In this document: positions 7,040 to 19,376 of the stretch, one piece after another
How positions within the stretch are numbered: the first letter of the stretch is position 1
How the letters are laid out: each line of letters starts with the position of its first letter
The notes under the pieces: generated by a model
Told to the model about the DNA's origin: nothing
Databases searched by the model: none
What the model saw: the letters and a program-made list of their open reading frames with translations, nothing else
Position numbers and translations under genes: made by a program
From: Curvibacter delicatus NBRC 14919
Lineage (GTDB): Bacteria > Pseudomonadota > Gammaproteobacteria > Burkholderiales > Burkholderiaceae_C
Assembly: GCF_001592265.1 (NCBI RefSeq)
Contig: NZ_BCWP01000004.1
Location: 94,352-158,351, forward strand
Direction: 5' to 3'
Length of the DNA: 64,000 nt

Positions 7040-9454
7040 ATGCCCATTGCCGCGCCGCTCCTGCCTGAGGTCCTGTACACCGCCTGCGACCCCGCCACGC
7101 TGCGTTTTGCCAGCACTGCGGAACTGCCGGATCTCGATGCCGCGCAGATCCACGGCCGTGCCATGGAAGCGATGCACCTGGGCCTCGACATGCCGCACGC
7201 GGGCTACAACCTGTTTGTGTTGGGCGAGACCGGCAGCGGCCGCCACGCCATCATCCAGCAATTGCTGGAGGCCGAGCGCCAGAGCGGCCAGCCGCCAGCC
7301 GACTGGTGCTACGTCTACAACTTTACCGATGCCACACGCCCGGACCTGTTGCGCCTGCCGTGTGGCCGCGGCACACGGCTGCGTGACGACATGCAGCAGT
7401 TCGTCGAGGCGCTGACGCCAGCCATCAACGCCGTCTTCCAGAGCGATGCCTACCGCGCCCGCATCGAGGCCCTGCAGGAAGAAGCTAAGCAACGCGAGAT
7501 GGCGGCCCTCAAGGCGCTGGGCGACGAGGCCACACAACTCAGCATCGGCCTGGTGCACACACCGAACGGTTTTGTCATGGCGCCGATGAAGGATGGTGAG
7601 ACACCTTACTCGCCGGAGGAGTTCGAGAAGCTGCCGGAAGAGCGCAAGAATGAATTCGCCGAGCACATGAAGATGCTGCATGAGCGCTTGCACAAGCTCC
7701 TGAGCGAGTTCCCGCGCTGGCGTCAGGAAGCGCTCAGCCGCATGAAGGAGGCGGGCAGCGATGCGCTGCGTGCCACCGTGACACACATGGTGGAAGACCT
7801 CAAGCCGCCCTACACCGATCTGCCCGAGGTCGGCAGCTACCTCGACGCCGTGCTGCAGGACATCATCGAAAGCGGCGAATCGCTGCGTGCCTCCTCCCAA
7901 AGCGAGGGCGACACCGAAACCACCACCTACTCCGGCTCGATCTCGGTGCAACGCTACCTGGTCAACCTGCTGGTGGAGAACCCGGCCAGCGGTGCCCGTC
8001 CGGTGGTCTACGAAGACCACCCGACCCTGCAGAACCTGCTCGGACGCATCGAGAACGTGGTGCACATGGGCACGCTGATCAGCAACTTCACGCTGATCCG
8101 CGCCGGTGCGCTGCACCGGGCCAACGGCGGCTTTCTGGTGCTCGATGCCATGAAAGTGCTGTCGCAGCCCTATGCTTGGGAAGGGCTGAAGCGCTGCCTG
8201 AAGTCCGGCTCGGTGCGCATCGAATCGCTGTCCGACCTGATCGGCCTGACCAGCACCGTGCAACTGGAGCCGGAGCCGGTGCCGATCGATCTGAAGATCG
8301 TGCTGATCGGCGAGCGCCTGGTGTACTACCTGCTCAGCCAGTACGACCCGGACTTCCCGGCCCTGTTCAAGATCAACGCCGACATGGAAAGCGAGATCGA
8401 GCGTAGCCCGGACAACACCGCCGCCTACGCCCGTCTGATCGCCACACTGGCGCGGCGCAACCAGCTGCGCCCGCTTTCCAGCACCGCAGTGGCCCGCATC
8501 ATCGAGCACGCGGCACGCCTGGCCAGTGACGCACAGCGCCTGTCCACGCAGACCCAGCCGCTGGACGACCTGATGCGCGAGGCGAACCATGTCGCCGGTG
8601 AAGCCAAAGCACCGCTGATTGAACGTGCGCATGTGGAAGCAGCGCTGACCGCCCACCAGCGGCGCCATGAGCGTATCCGGGAACGCTACCAGGAGCAGAT
8701 CCTGCGCGACCAGATCCTGGTGGACACCGCGGGCGAACACATTGGCCAGGTCAACGGCCTGGCCGTGATCGTGCTGGGCGAGAGCACCTTTGCCCATCCG
8801 GTGCGCATCACCGCCACCGTGCGGGTGGGTGACGGCGAGGTGATCGACATCGAGCGTGAAGTCAAGCTTGGCGGGCCGATCCACTCCAAGGGCGTGCTGA
8901 TCCTCTCGGCCTTCATGGCCTCGCGCTTCGGCTGGCGCATGCCGCTGTCGCTCAAGGCCAGTCTGGTGTTCGAGCAGTCCTACGGCGGCGTGGAAGGTGA
9001 CAGTGCCTCGCTGGCCGAGCTGACGGCGCTGCTGTCGGCGCTGGCCGGCGTGCCGCTCAAGCAATCGCTGGCCGTCACCGGCTCGGTCAACCAGTTCGGC
9101 GTGGTGCAGCCGGTGGGCGGCATCAACGAGAAGATCGAAGGCTTCTTCGAGATCTGTGCGGCGCGCGGCCTCACGGGTGAGCAGGGCGTTCTGATCCCGA
9201 GCAGCAACGTCTGCCACCTGATGCTGCGGCCCGAAGTGGTGGACGCGGTGCGCGCCGGCCGTTTCCGCATTTGGGCGGTGAGCAGCGTTGATGAAGCACT
9301 GGCGTTGTTGACCGGTCTGCCCGCGGGCGCACCGGATGCACAAGGCAACATGCCGGAAGGCTCGGTCAATGCCCGCATTGCCGCCGGCCTGGACAAGCTG
9401 GCGCAATTGCGCCGGGAATTTGCCCGCAGCAAACCCGACGCCGCCGAGTCCTGA
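7040..9454 (+). CDS. ATP-dependent Lon-family protease (LonB-like, AAA_32 type)
   Basis: An 804-residue AAA+ protease. The N-terminal domain is followed by a P-loop, GETGSGRHAII, then a long helical insert (residues about 130-250) and the second half of the ATPase domain with RANGGFLVLDAMKVL as the Walker B region. The C-terminal S16 protease domain has the Ser in EGDSASLAELTALLSAL and the catalytic Lys in GGINEKIEGFFE, so the Ser-Lys dyad is intact. It lacks the LON substrate-binding domain of classical Lon, and I see no membrane helices. The start at 7040 matches the expected N-terminus; a longer frame begins upstream at 6956. Confidence 0.9.
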   Translation: MPIAAPLLPEVLYTACDPATLRFASTAELPDLDAAQIHGRAMEAMHLGLDMPHAGYNLFVLGETGSGRHAIIQQLLEAERQSGQPPADWCYVYNFTDATRPDLLRLPCGRGTRLRDDMQQFVEALTPAINAVFQSDAYRARIEALQEEAKQREMAALKALGDEATQLSIGLVHTPNGFVMAPMKDGETPYSPEEFEKLPEERKNEFAEHMKMLHERLHKLLSEFPRWRQEALSRMKEAGSDALRATVTHMVEDLKPPYTDLPEVGSYLDAVLQDIIESGESLRASSQSEGDTETTTYSGSISVQRYLVNLLVENPASGARPVVYEDHPTLQNLLGRIENVVHMGTLISNFTLIRAGALHRANGGFLVLDAMKVLSQPYAWEGLKRCLKSGSVRIESLSDLIGLTSTVQLEPEPVPIDLKIVLIGERLVYYLLSQYDPDFPALFKINADMESEIERSPDNTAAYARLIATLARRNQLRPLSSTAVARIIEHAARLASDAQRLSTQTQPLDDLMREANHVAGEAKAPLIERAHVEAALTAHQRRHERIRERYQEQILRDQILVDTAGEHIGQVNGLAVIVLGESTFAHPVRITATVRVGDGEVIDIEREVKLGGPIHSKGVLILSAFMASRFGWRMPLSLKASLVFEQSYGGVEGDSASLAELTALLSALAGVPLKQSLAVTGSVNQFGVVQPVGGINEKIEGFFEICAARGLTGEQGVLIPSSNVCHLMLRPEVVDAVRAGRFRIWAVSSVDEALALLTGLPAGAPDAQGNMPEGSVNARIAAGLDKLAQLRREFARSKPDAAES

Positions 9455-9488
9455 CAACCGGGCCGGCGCCGGCCCGGGGGTATGCCGC

Positions 9489-11150
<1,662 letters not shown>

Positions 11151-11164
11151 CTAGTAATAGTTCT

Positions 11165-11195
11165 GCGGGGGAATAAAACCCGTATTATCCCCCGC
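11165..11195 (-). other. GC-rich hairpin in the ettA leader
   Basis: GCGGGGGA and TCCCCCGC form an 8 bp perfect stem that continues as imperfect AT pairs. It lies 15 bp upstream of the ettA start and downstream of the DUF1631 stop. It could be a weak terminator for the DUF1631 gene or a leader structure of ettA; there is no long U-run to decide. Confidence 0.4.
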
Positions 11196-11223
11196 CGGGC
11201 CATTTGGCGCAGCCCCGCCCGGC

Positions 11224-13524
11224 CTAGGCGTCGTCTGCAGGCTGTGCCTGTTCGTTGCGCAATGCGGCCTGGGCCACGGCGTCCAGCGCATGGTCGACCA
11301 CGTGGCCGTCGGACACGACACGGATCAGGCCACGGTTGCGCAGCCGGTCCATGGTGCGGCGGGTCATGGAATGCGCCAGGCCCTTGACCGAGGTGAACAT
11401 GAACAGCGTGCGGTGCGGGCTGGTCCAAGTCAGTTGGGCGCGCACCCACTCCTCGCTCAGCATCAGCTCGACCCAGGCCCCCACGGCCAGATCGGCCACG
11501 CTCCAATCATGCGCCAGCACCCCCACCGGGCTGGGGGGCACCACATCGTCCTCAGGCAGGTAGCCGGCTTCGCTGGCCTCATCCTCGGCCACCCAGAAGC
11601 CTTCATCGGCAGCTTCGTCGGGGCGCTCGCTGTGACGGTCCTCGGCATCGGCCTCTGGGGCCCGCTCGTGCGACGACACCGGCGTGGCGGCTGGATTGAC
11701 CGCTGACGTGGTCTGGTCCATCAGAGCGTTGCCCGGCGCCTTGGGTGACGAACCTGCCAACGCCTGCTCATGCAGGGCAATCAGATCGTCCAGAAACTGC
11801 GCAATACGATCTTCCGGATAACGAATGCTTTGCAGGCCCTGGCGCAGCTTGTCCAGCAGCGTCGGCACCAGCCGTGCCAGACGGGCCCGGTTGCGCCGCG
11901 CCTGATGCACCTGCACGCTCCAGACCAGATCGTCCACCAGCGCCAGATAACCCTCGACATCCTCGGTTCCGCCGGCGCTGGTCAGTTGCGACTCGGCCAC
12001 CACTTGCGCCCAGGGGCCGCCAACAAAATGGGCCACACGTTCCGGCACCTGCTGCGACTGCATCCGGGCCTCAAAGCCGGCGGCCAGCCGTTGTGCCAGC
12101 AGGTTGCGCTGCTCCGCATGCAGCAAGGCACGTGCTGCCTCGACCTGCCGCGGCAACTGCCCCGCACCGGCCTGTGCCCACTGCGCCTGCAGCCGCTGCA
12201 ATGCCCGCGCGAAGTCTTCACTCCCGCCTTCACTGGCAGCCAGCTCGCGCACCGACACGGCCACCGACTGGAAGAAGGCATCGAAGCCTTCGTCGTTTTC
12301 GGTCAGATACGCCAGACTGCGGTGGGTCAGCTTGTCCAGCAACTGGCGCGCCGGGTGCTTGCGGTCGTTGAAAAAACGCGGATCGGACTGTGCCAGCTTG
12401 AGCAGCACCGGCTCCAGTTTCTGGACCTGACCCCGGATTGCAGGCAGCAGGCGCTGGTCCTGGGCCAGGTTGTCCAGCATCAGGCGCACCACCTCCTCGC
12501 CCAGTTGGCGCCCCAACTGTGGGCCGTGACCCGCAGCGGGGCGATCCTCGTGCACGGCCGGCGTGGCCACAGGCGCCCGTTGGCTCAGGCGTTTCATGAG
12601 CGGCTCGACCATCTGCATTTCTTCGAGCGCTTCCAGCGGCGTCGGTACGGTGTGGGGGAACTCCAGCGCCCGGCTGTCAGCGCCGTTATTCTCTGCCGTG
12701 TCGTCCAGTTCTCCCGACAACAGGCGGCGCAGCTTGCGCAAGGTGAGCATGGTGCGGCTGACCGGGTTGTCGCTTTTCTTGCGGCGCCCGGACGCCGCAT
12801 GCGGCGTGCCCACCTGCTCGATGCCGTGCGAACGCAACCAGTCAAGCAACTCCTTGTACAGGCGATGCAGGCTGGCCCCCATGAAACCCGCCGCCGGAGT
12901 GATCAGCCCGGTGCGGGCCTGCTCATCCGGCACATGCTGCCGCAGGGTTTCGCGCAGGGCGCGGGCAAAGGCCTCCGGCTTGAGCGGGTTCAGATGCGGC
13001 TGCACGGTCATCCAGCCCAGCAGGCGGCTGACCAGCGCATGCAACTGCGGCAGCAGGTCATCAACGGCGAACTGGATCTCCTGCTGTGCCAGCGCAAACT
13101 CGATGTTGGCGTCGATCTGCTGCTCGTCAAGCAGTTGCAGGTCGTCAAAACGCATGCTCGCTTCACGGGCGGAATCCTGTGCGCCACTGTGGTAGATCGC
13201 CAGACGCAACTGCACGCCAAACGTGGCGCGCACGGCATCGAAGTCATGCCGCAATTGCGCCACTGCCGGCTGGCTGATCTGGCGGTAATTGATCTGCGCC
13301 ACCTTCGGCTTGGCCTGGCCCGATGCACTTTCCAGCCCTTGGAGGGCATCCTCGATCAGGACATCGGACTGCGCAAGCACAGCCTCAATGCAGTCTTGCA
13401 GTGAGGGGCGCGGACCGTTCGGATCGTCCGACACGCCGAGTCGCCGTATCAAGTGTTTCTTCATCAACCAGGTCGCATGGCAGAGCCGGACCAGCCGGCG
13501 GTGTTTCAATTCTCCCAGTTGCAA
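11224..13524 (-). CDS. DUF1631 family protein
   Basis: A 766-residue soluble protein matching the DUF1631 family, which is nearly confined to beta- and gamma-proteobacteria and has no known function. It is largely helical. Visible landmarks are DALQGLESASGQAK, QLRHDFDAVRATFG, and a C-terminal part (PVGVLAHDWSVADLAVGAWVELM, RAQLTWTSPHRTLFMFTS) that resembles a small beta-barrel like PilZ. The middle is acidic and low-complexity (PEADAEDRHSERPDEAADEG). The ATG at 13524 is the most upstream; MKKHLIRRLG at 13464 is a good alternative because the family N-terminus is poorly conserved. It is divergent from rhlE across 271 bp in which I see no other gene. Confidence 0.8.
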   Translation of the reverse strand: MQLGELKHRRLVRLCHATWLMKKHLIRRLGVSDDPNGPRPSLQDCIEAVLAQSDVLIEDALQGLESASGQAKPKVAQINYRQISQPAVAQLRHDFDAVRATFGVQLRLAIYHSGAQDSAREASMRFDDLQLLDEQQIDANIEFALAQQEIQFAVDDLLPQLHALVSRLLGWMTVQPHLNPLKPEAFARALRETLRQHVPDEQARTGLITPAAGFMGASLHRLYKELLDWLRSHGIEQVGTPHAASGRRKKSDNPVSRTMLTLRKLRRLLSGELDDTAENNGADSRALEFPHTVPTPLEALEEMQMVEPLMKRLSQRAPVATPAVHEDRPAAGHGPQLGRQLGEEVVRLMLDNLAQDQRLLPAIRGQVQKLEPVLLKLAQSDPRFFNDRKHPARQLLDKLTHRSLAYLTENDEGFDAFFQSVAVSVRELAASEGGSEDFARALQRLQAQWAQAGAGQLPRQVEAARALLHAEQRNLLAQRLAAGFEARMQSQQVPERVAHFVGGPWAQVVAESQLTSAGGTEDVEGYLALVDDLVWSVQVHQARRNRARLARLVPTLLDKLRQGLQSIRYPEDRIAQFLDDLIALHEQALAGSSPKAPGNALMDQTTSAVNPAATPVSSHERAPEADAEDRHSERPDEAADEGFWVAEDEASEAGYLPEDDVVPPSPVGVLAHDWSVADLAVGAWVELMLSEEWVRAQLTWTSPHRTLFMFTSVKGLAHSMTRRTMDRLRNRGLIRVVSDGHVVDHALDAVAQAALRNEQAQPADDA

Positions 13525-13795
13525 GACCGTACCAAGCCACCACGCAACAACTTGTTACCGCAGAGTCAAATTGAGCGAATTTGGACACCCGCCGACACAA
13601 ACGCCCGAAGCATGCGACAATACGGTCTGTTGTGGCGCTCCAGTTGCCCGCAACGCCAGCACCCTGCTGGTGGGCCCTCCCGCTGATCAACTCATCGATC
13701 CGGCCTCTCTTTTGAATCCTATCTGCCTTTGACTGGCCAGGTATTGCGATACCTGAACAGGCCGATATCCCTGCGCCCGGATGGGCGCCATCACA

Positions 13796-15448
13796 ATGAA
13801 CTTTGAAGATCTGAAACTGGCTCCGGCCATCCTGAAGGCTGTGCGCGAGCAAGGCTACGAGACTCCCACCGCGATCCAGGCCCAGGCCATCCCGCTGGTG
13901 CTCGAAGGCCACGACCTGCTGGGCGGCGCCCAGACCGGCACCGGCAAGACCGCCGCCTTCACCCTGCCGCTGCTGCACCGCCTGACCATGAGCCGCAGCG
14001 CCCAGAACAAATTTGGCGGCACCGGCATCCGTGCCCTGGTGCTGACGCCGACGCGCGAACTCGCCGCCCAGGTGGAAGAATCCGTTCAGGCCTATGGCAA
14101 GTACCTGCAACTGACCTCTACCGTCGTCTTCGGCGGTGTCGGCATGAACCCGCAGATCAGCCGCCTGAAAAAGGGCGTCGATATCCTGGTGGCCACCCCG
14201 GGCCGTCTGCTCGACCTGCAGCAACAAGGTTTCCTCGACCTGTCTACGGTGCAGATCCTGGTGCTGGACGAAGCCGACCGCATGCTCGACATGGGCTTCA
14301 TCCATGACGTGAAGAAAGTGCTGGCCCTGGTGCCGAAGGAAAAGCAGAGCCTGCTGTTCTCCGCCACCTTCAGCGACGAGATCCGCGACCTCGCCAACAG
14401 CTTGCTGAAAAACCCGCAGAGCGTGCAGGTCACGCCGCGCAACACCACGGTGCAGCGCATCACCCAGGTCATCCACCCGGTCGGCCGCGGCAAGAAAAAG
14501 GCCCTGCTGGCCCACATCATCCAGCAGCACAACTGGAGCCAGGTGCTGGTGTTCACCCGCACCAAGTTCGGCGCCAACAGCGTGGCCGAGTTCCTGGAAA
14601 AGAACGGCATCACCGCCATGGCGCTGCACGGCAACAAGAGTCAGAGCGCCCGCACCCAGGCGCTGGCCGGCTTCAAGAGCGGCACGATCCGTGCCCTGGT
14701 GGCCACCGACATCGCGGCGCGTGGCATCGACATCGACGAGCTGCCGCACGTGGTGAACTACGAAATCCCCAACGTCAGCGAAGACTATGTGCACCGCATC
14801 GGCCGCACCGGCCGTGCCGGCTCCAGTGGCGAAGCCGTCAACCTGGTGTGCCTGGACGAAGAAGGCTTCATGGCCGACATCGAACGCTTCACCAAGCAGA
14901 AGATTGAGGTGCAGGTGGTCGAGGGCTTCGGCCCCGAGCCGGGCGAAAAGGCCGAACCGATTGCCATGGGCCGCCAGACCATCTGGGGTGGCGCCGGCAA
15001 ACCGCCGAGCCGCGACGTCATGCAGGCGGCCGCCAAGGCCGCTCGCACCGAGATGATGCAGCGCATCCGCGACAACAAGGCCGGCCAGGGTGAACGCACC
15101 GGTGGCGGCAACAACGGTGGTGCCCGCAAGCCCGGTGGTAATGGCGGCGGCAAACCGCGCAACCAGGGTGGCGGTCAACCCGGCAACCAGGGCGCCCGTG
15201 GCTCCCAAGGCCAAGGCCGGCCTGCCCGCAGCGACGAGCCGCGCCAGAACGCACAACGCGCATCAGCCCAACCTGACCCGATGCGTACCAGCGTCGACAT
15301 GATGGCCGAGCGTGGTCGTCGTGGCGGTTTCGGCGGAGGCCAGCGCAACCGCAATGGTGGTGGCGGCGGTTACGGCGGCGGCAGTGGGGGTGGCTTCGGC
15401 GGTGGCCGTGGTCCCCGCAACTCCGGTGGCGGCTCCTACGGCCGCTAA
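13796..15448 (+). CDS. rhlE: DEAD-box RNA helicase RhlE
   Basis: A 550-residue ATP-dependent RNA helicase. The motifs run in order: Q motif near [10 protein letters not shown], motif I AQTGTGKT, motif [14 protein letters not shown], motif III SATFSDE, and motif [12 protein letters not shown]. The last 150 residues are a Gly/Arg/Asn-rich tail (many GG, RG and GGG runs), as in RhlE-type proteins, used for RNA binding. Start 13796 ([10 protein letters not shown]) fits the family; an in-frame ATG lies 15 bp upstream. It has a long 5' region of about 270 bp shared with the divergent DUF1631 gene. Likely role: ribosome maturation, RNA turnover and cold adaptation. Confidence 0.94.
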   Translation: MNFEDLKLAPAILKAVREQGYETPTAIQAQAIPLVLEGHDLLGGAQTGTGKTAAFTLPLLHRLTMSRSAQNKFGGTGIRALVLTPTRELAAQVEESVQAYGKYLQLTSTVVFGGVGMNPQISRLKKGVDILVATPGRLLDLQQQGFLDLSTVQILVLDEADRMLDMGFIHDVKKVLALVPKEKQSLLFSATFSDEIRDLANSLLKNPQSVQVTPRNTTVQRITQVIHPVGRGKKKALLAHIIQQHNWSQVLVFTRTKFGANSVAEFLEKNGITAMALHGNKSQSARTQALAGFKSGTIRALVATDIAARGIDIDELPHVVNYEIPNVSEDYVHRIGRTGRAGSSGEAVNLVCLDEEGFMADIERFTKQKIEVQVVEGFGPEPGEKAEPIAMGRQTIWGGAGKPPSRDVMQAAAKAARTEMMQRIRDNKAGQGERTGGGNNGGARKPGGNGGGKPRNQGGGQPGNQGARGSQGQGRPARSDEPRQNAQRASAQPDPMRTSVDMMAERGRRGGFGGGQRNRNGGGGGYGGGSGGGFGGGRGPRNSGGGSYGR

Positions 15449-15635
15449 GCAAGAACACACCGCGGGCAAGAAATTGCCTGCGGCTTGGCGCCTGCACTGA
15501 ATCGTTTTGGCCCCTGGCTGAAACTGCGCTGGCCCCTTGCACCTTGAGCGCATCAAGCCGCTTCATAATGAGTCCTGTCGACGGGTCAAGCCGGCTTTGC
15601 TGGGCTGCCCGGTCCGCAACCGAAAGGGGCTCGAC

Positions 15636-17030
15636 ATGGCGACCAGCAGAATTGAGCGCGACTCCTTCGGCCCCATCGAGGTGGCGGCCGATCGTCTGTG
15701 GGGCGCGCAAACGCAGCGCTCGCTCCAGCACTTCCACATTTCGTCCGAGCGCATGCCGCTCGAACTGCTCATGGCACTGGCCCGCACCAAGCAGGCCTGT
15801 GCCCGCATCAATGGCGAACTTGGCCTGCTGCAGCGTGAAAAAGCCGATGCCATCGTGGCCGCGGCAACAGAAGTGCTGGCCAACCAGCATGCCCTCGAGT
15901 TTCCGCTGTCCGTATGGCAAACCGGCTCGGGTACGCAGAGCAACATGAACATGAACGAGGTGCTGGCCAATCGCGCCTCCGAGCTGTTGGGTGGCATGCG
16001 GGGCGAGGGACGACAGGTCCATCCCAATGACGAGGTCAACCTCGGGCAGTCGTCCAACGACATCTTCCCCACCGCCATGCACCTGGCGGCCTGCCTGCAG
16101 ATTGAGGGGCAGCTGCTGCCGGCGCTGCACACGCTGCGGACGCAACTGGAAAACAAATCACAGGCTTTCGCCGGCATCGTCAAGATCGGCCGCACCCACT
16201 TGCAGGACGCCACGCCGCTCACACTGGGCCAGGAGTTCTCCGGTTACGTGGCACAGCTGACCCACGCCGAAAGCGCTCTTCGCGCCACCTTGCCAGCCCT
16301 GCTTGAGCTGGCCGTCGGCGGCACGGCGGTCGGGACCGGGCTGAACACGCATCCCGAATTCGGCGCGCGTGTCGCGGCAGAACTGGCTCGGGCAACCGGC
16401 TTGCCCTTCACCAGCGCGGCCAACAAGTTTGCCGCACTCGCCGCCCATGATGCGCTGGTGTCGGCGCATGGCGCACTCAAGACGCTGGCCGCCGCGCTCA
16501 TGAAAATCGCCAACGACATCCGCTGGCTGGCCTCCGGCCCGCGCTCGGGTCTGGGCGAACTCAGCATCCCGGAAAACGAACCCGGCAGTTCCATCATGCC
16601 GGGCAAGGTGAACCCGACCCAGTGCGAGGCACTCACCATGCTGTGCTGCCAGGTGTTCGGCAACGATGTCGCCATCAACGTCGGTGGTGCCGCAGGCCAG
16701 TTCGAGCTCAATGTGTTCAAGCCCTTGATCGCCCACAACTTCCTGCAAAGTGTGCGCCTGCTGGCCGACGGCATGAGCAGCTTCGAAGCGCACTGCGTGC
16801 GCGGCATCGAAGCCAACCGCTCACGCATCGACGAACTGATGGAGCACTCCCTGATGCTGGTGACAGCCTTGACGCCGCACATCGGTTACGACCGGGCCGC
16901 CGAGATCGCCAAACAGGCACACCGCCAGGGCTGCACACTCAAGCAAGCGGCGGTCGCACTTGGTTATATCTCCGAAAGTGAGTTCGACACCTGGGTGCGA
17001 CCGGCTGACATGACCCGACCATCCCCGTGA
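15636..17030 (+). CDS. fumC: Fumarate hydratase class II
   Basis: A 464-residue iron-independent fumarase that interconverts fumarate and malate in the TCA cycle. The superfamily signature [15 protein letters not shown] is intact, as are [19 protein letters not shown] and [18 protein letters not shown]. The start at 15636 is supported by an AAAGGGG ribosome site 8 bp upstream and by the N-terminus [12 protein letters not shown], which is family-typical. It is a stand-alone gene, 187 bp after rhlE and convergent with the MFS gene (21 bp between stops). Confidence 0.96.
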   Translation: MATSRIERDSFGPIEVAADRLWGAQTQRSLQHFHISSERMPLELLMALARTKQACARINGELGLLQREKADAIVAAATEVLANQHALEFPLSVWQTGSGTQSNMNMNEVLANRASELLGGMRGEGRQVHPNDEVNLGQSSNDIFPTAMHLAACLQIEGQLLPALHTLRTQLENKSQAFAGIVKIGRTHLQDATPLTLGQEFSGYVAQLTHAESALRATLPALLELAVGGTAVGTGLNTHPEFGARVAAELARATGLPFTSAANKFAALAAHDALVSAHGALKTLAAALMKIANDIRWLASGPRSGLGELSIPENEPGSSIMPGKVNPTQCEALTMLCCQVFGNDVAINVGGAAGQFELNVFKPLIAHNFLQSVRLLADGMSSFEAHCVRGIEANRSRIDELMEHSLMLVTALTPHIGYDRAAEIAKQAHRQGCTLKQAAVALGYISESEFDTWVRPADMTRPSP

Positions 17031-17051
17031 CAAGGCACTGAACAACCCAGC

Positions 17052-18290
17052 TCAGGCAGCCGCCTTGGCAACCTGGCCCAGTTTCGGCAAATGCGCCTCG
17101 CGGATCGGCAGGTGAATCAGTGCGGCACCGATGGCCAGCATGATGTCGATGTACCAGACCCAGTCGTAGTTGCCGGTGGCTTCGAACACCTTGCCGCCGA
17201 GCCAGGCCCCCAGGAAACCGCCGATCTGGTGCGTCAGCATGACAACGCCGAACAGCGTGGCCATGTTGGCGGTGCCGAAGAACTTGGCCACCAGACCGGC
17301 CGTCGGCGGCACGGTGGAGAGAAAGGTCAGGCCCATGACGGCGGCGAACACCAGCATCACAGCACCGGTCTTGGGTGCCAGCAGGAACAGCAGCACCGCC
17401 AAGGCGCGCGTGGCATACAACAGCGACAGCAGTGACTTCATGCGCCAGCGCCCCACAGCCCACCCCATGGTCACGCTGCCCACGATGTTGAACAGCCCCA
17501 GCATGGCCAGCGACCAGGCACCGAACTGCACCGGCAAGCCGCAAGCGGCAATCACACCCGGCAAATGCGTGGCCAGAAACGCCACGTGAAAACCACAGAC
17601 GAAAAAGCCTGCCGCCAGCATCAGATAACTTTTGTTCTTCAGCGCGGACCGGATGGCATCCAGCGTACCGACCGGCGGGTGGCCGGCCGGCGCCGACTGC
17701 CGCGAGTTGCCCTTGAGCACCAACGCAGCCGGCAATGCCAGCAGCACCAGCAGGCCCATGATCTGCATGGCATTGCCCCAGCCTTGGCTGACCATCAGTG
17801 CGCCCGCAATCGGCGCCATCAGGAACTGGCCCAGGGACCCGCCCGCGTTGACAATGCCCGTGGCCAGGCCGCGTTTTTCCAAGGGGATCAGGCGTGCCGT
17901 GGCGGCCATCAACACGGCCGGCCCGGCCATGCCGGCCCCACCTGCGGCCAGCACGCCGATGGCCAGGATCAGACCGGCGCTGCTCGTCATGAGCGGCGTC
18001 AAAAAGGTGCCCAGCGCCACCAGCAGCACACCGGCGAACAGTACACGGCCGGCGCCGATCCTGTCGGCCATGGCGCCGGCAAACGGTTGTGTGAGCCCCC
18101 ACCAGAGCTGGCCGAAGGCAAACGCCAGGCTGATGCTGCCAATGCCCAGACCGGTGGCGGTATTGAGCGGACTCAGAAACAGGCCCATGGTCTGCCGCGT
18201 GCCCATGGTCAGGGCAAACGTGCCGGCCGCCGCGAGCAGCACGAGCCAGATCATCGCGCGTGGGCTGTGCGTCTTGTCAGTACGGGTCAT
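17052..18290 (-). CDS. MFS transporter
   Basis: A 412-residue inner-membrane carrier with about 12 helices of the major facilitator superfamily. The first helix is MIWLVLLAAAGTFALTMG, and the inter-helix motif GAMADRIGAGRVLFAG matches MFS motif A. The substrate is not evident. The start at 18290 has a GGAGT ribosome site 6 bp upstream and overlaps the end of the MarR gene by 14 bp. It is therefore the second gene of a marR-MFS operon, a common arrangement for drug or aromatic-acid exporters. A longer frame to 18338 exists but would place the start far inside marR. Confidence 0.85.
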   Translation of the reverse strand: MTRTDKTHSPRAMIWLVLLAAAGTFALTMGTRQTMGLFLSPLNTATGLGIGSISLAFAFGQLWWGLTQPFAGAMADRIGAGRVLFAGVLLVALGTFLTPLMTSSAGLILAIGVLAAGGAGMAGPAVLMAATARLIPLEKRGLATGIVNAGGSLGQFLMAPIAGALMVSQGWGNAMQIMGLLVLLALPAALVLKGNSRQSAPAGHPPVGTLDAIRSALKNKSYLMLAAGFFVCGFHVAFLATHLPGVIAACGLPVQFGAWSLAMLGLFNIVGSVTMGWAVGRWRMKSLLSLLYATRALAVLLFLLAPKTGAVMLVFAAVMGLTFLSTVPPTAGLVAKFFGTANMATLFGVVMLTHQIGGFLGAWLGGKVFEATGNYDWVWYIDIMLAIGAALIHLPIREAHLPKLGQVAKAAA

Positions 18291-18762
18291 CGTCGACTCC
18301 TGGTTCGAGGGGAGATAAAAGTTCAAGCGCATCGTCAATCAGGGCATGCAGGGCCAGCACACGCTCGATGCCCAGCCGCTCGTTGAGACCGTCCTGCGCC
18401 ACACGCCAGCGGCGCTGCGCCTCCTGCCGTTTCTCACGGCCGCTCTCGGTGATGCTGACCAGCCGGCTGCGCCCATCCAAGCCAGCCCCCAGCACCAGCC
18501 AACCGGCCTCGATCAGCGGCTTGAGGTTGCGCGTCAGCGTGGAGGCATCCATCTTCATGGTCTGCGCCAGCGCGCCGGGACGGATCGGCCCCAGCTTGAG
18601 TACATAGGACAGCAGCGAGTACTGGGTCACCTTGAGGCCGGCCTTGACGAGCTCGGCGTCGTAGTACTGCGCCACACGGCGCATCAGCTGGCGCAGCTTG
18701 AAGTTGGTACAGCCCTGCGGTTTCATCACCTGTGCACTTGACGCTTGTGTGACAAGTTTCAT
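18277..18762 (-). CDS. MarR family transcriptional regulator
   Basis: A 161-residue winged-helix repressor. The helix-turn-helix lies in LAQTMKMDASTLTRNLKPLIEAGW, followed by the wing GLDGRSRLVSITESG. The start at 18762 (MKLVTQAS) was chosen because it precedes the conserved domain without running through the operator region; MKPQGCTNFK at 18726 is possible. It is the first gene of the operon with the MFS transporter and divergent from a thioesterase gene. Two palindromes at 18769-18796 lie in the 50 bp divergent promoter region and are its likely operators. The usual logic is repression released by a small phenolic ligand. Confidence 0.88.
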   Translation of the reverse strand: MKLVTQASSAQVMKPQGCTNFKLRQLMRRVAQYYDAELVKAGLKVTQYSLLSYVLKLGPIRPGALAQTMKMDASTLTRNLKPLIEAGWLVLGAGLDGRSRLVSITESGREKRQEAQRRWRVAQDGLNERLGIERVLALHALIDDALELLSPLEPGVDDDPY

Positions 18763-18768
18763 GGTTTG

Positions 18769-18796
18769 ATTGTATCTACAATTGTTGTATATGCAA
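18769..18796. promoter_or_regulatory. Tandem MarR-type operators
   Basis: ATTGTATCTACAAT (18769-18782) is a perfect inverted repeat, and TTGTATATGCAA (18785-18796) is a near-palindrome of the same type two bases later. Both lie between marR and the divergent thioesterase gene, so one protein could control both directions. Confidence 0.65.
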
Positions 18797-18812
18797 TAAC
18801 CAGGAGCACGGC

Positions 18813-19376
18813 ATGGACTCAACCCCGACACCCGCAAACACCCTTGATCAGTGGCTGGCCGAGGAAGCCGCCACGCGCCAGCGGCTGGACGCCGGCCCCG
18901 GCCCGGGCGTGGCCAGCCCGGCGCAGATCGGCGGCAAGAACGGTCTGGAGATGATGCAGGCCATGCTGCGTGGTGAGCTGCCCTACGCGCCGATTGCGCG
19001 CACGCTGGACTTCCTGCTGGTCGAGATCGACACCGGGCGCGCGGTCTTCCAGGGCACCCCCGGGCCGCAGCACTTCAACCCCATGGGCACGGTGCATGGC
19101 GGCTGGTTTGCCACCCTGCTCGACTCGGCACTGGGCTGTGCAGTTCACACCATGATGCCGCCCGGACGCGCCTACACCACGGCCGAGCTGGGGGTGAACC
19201 TGGTCAAGGCGCTGACACCCAAGGTGGCACGCGTGCGGGCCGAGGGCCGCGTTATCCACTGCGGCCGCCAGTTGGCCACGGCCGAGGCACGCCTGGTCGG
19301 CCCCGACGGCACGCTGTATGCTCATGCCACCACAACCTGCCTTGTTTTTGAAATTCCGGCATCATCCCGACCATGA
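18813..19376 (+). CDS. PaaI family hotdog-fold thioesterase
   Basis: A 187-residue acyl-CoA thioesterase of the PaaI/4HBT type. The hotdog fold signature is [24 protein letters not shown]; the HGG motif and the Asp in LLDSA match the substrate-binding and catalytic region. It hydrolyses thioesters of aromatic or medium-chain acyl-CoA; the exact substrate is not visible. An unusually long N-terminal part (about 55 residues) precedes the domain. It overlaps gloA by 4 bp (ATGA) and is divergent from the marR-MFS operon across the tandem operators, so its expression may respond to the same ligand. Confidence 0.87.
   Translation: MDSTPTPANTLDQWLAEEAATRQRLDAGPGPGVASPAQIGGKNGLEMMQAMLRGELPYAPIARTLDFLLVEIDTGRAVFQGTPGPQHFNPMGTVHGGWFATLLDSALGCAVHTMMPPGRAYTTAELGVNLVKALTPKVARVRAEGRVIHCGRQLATAEARLVGPDGTLYAHATTTCLVFEIPASSRP

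Noticed and set aside
13385..15256. A 623-codon open frame on the minus strand
   Set aside because: Antisense of rhlE; composition is that of a mirror frame.
15088..15440. Gly-rich direct repeats at the end of rhlE as a repeat element
   Set aside because: They encode the RGG-like tail common in RhlE helicases; the variation follows codons.
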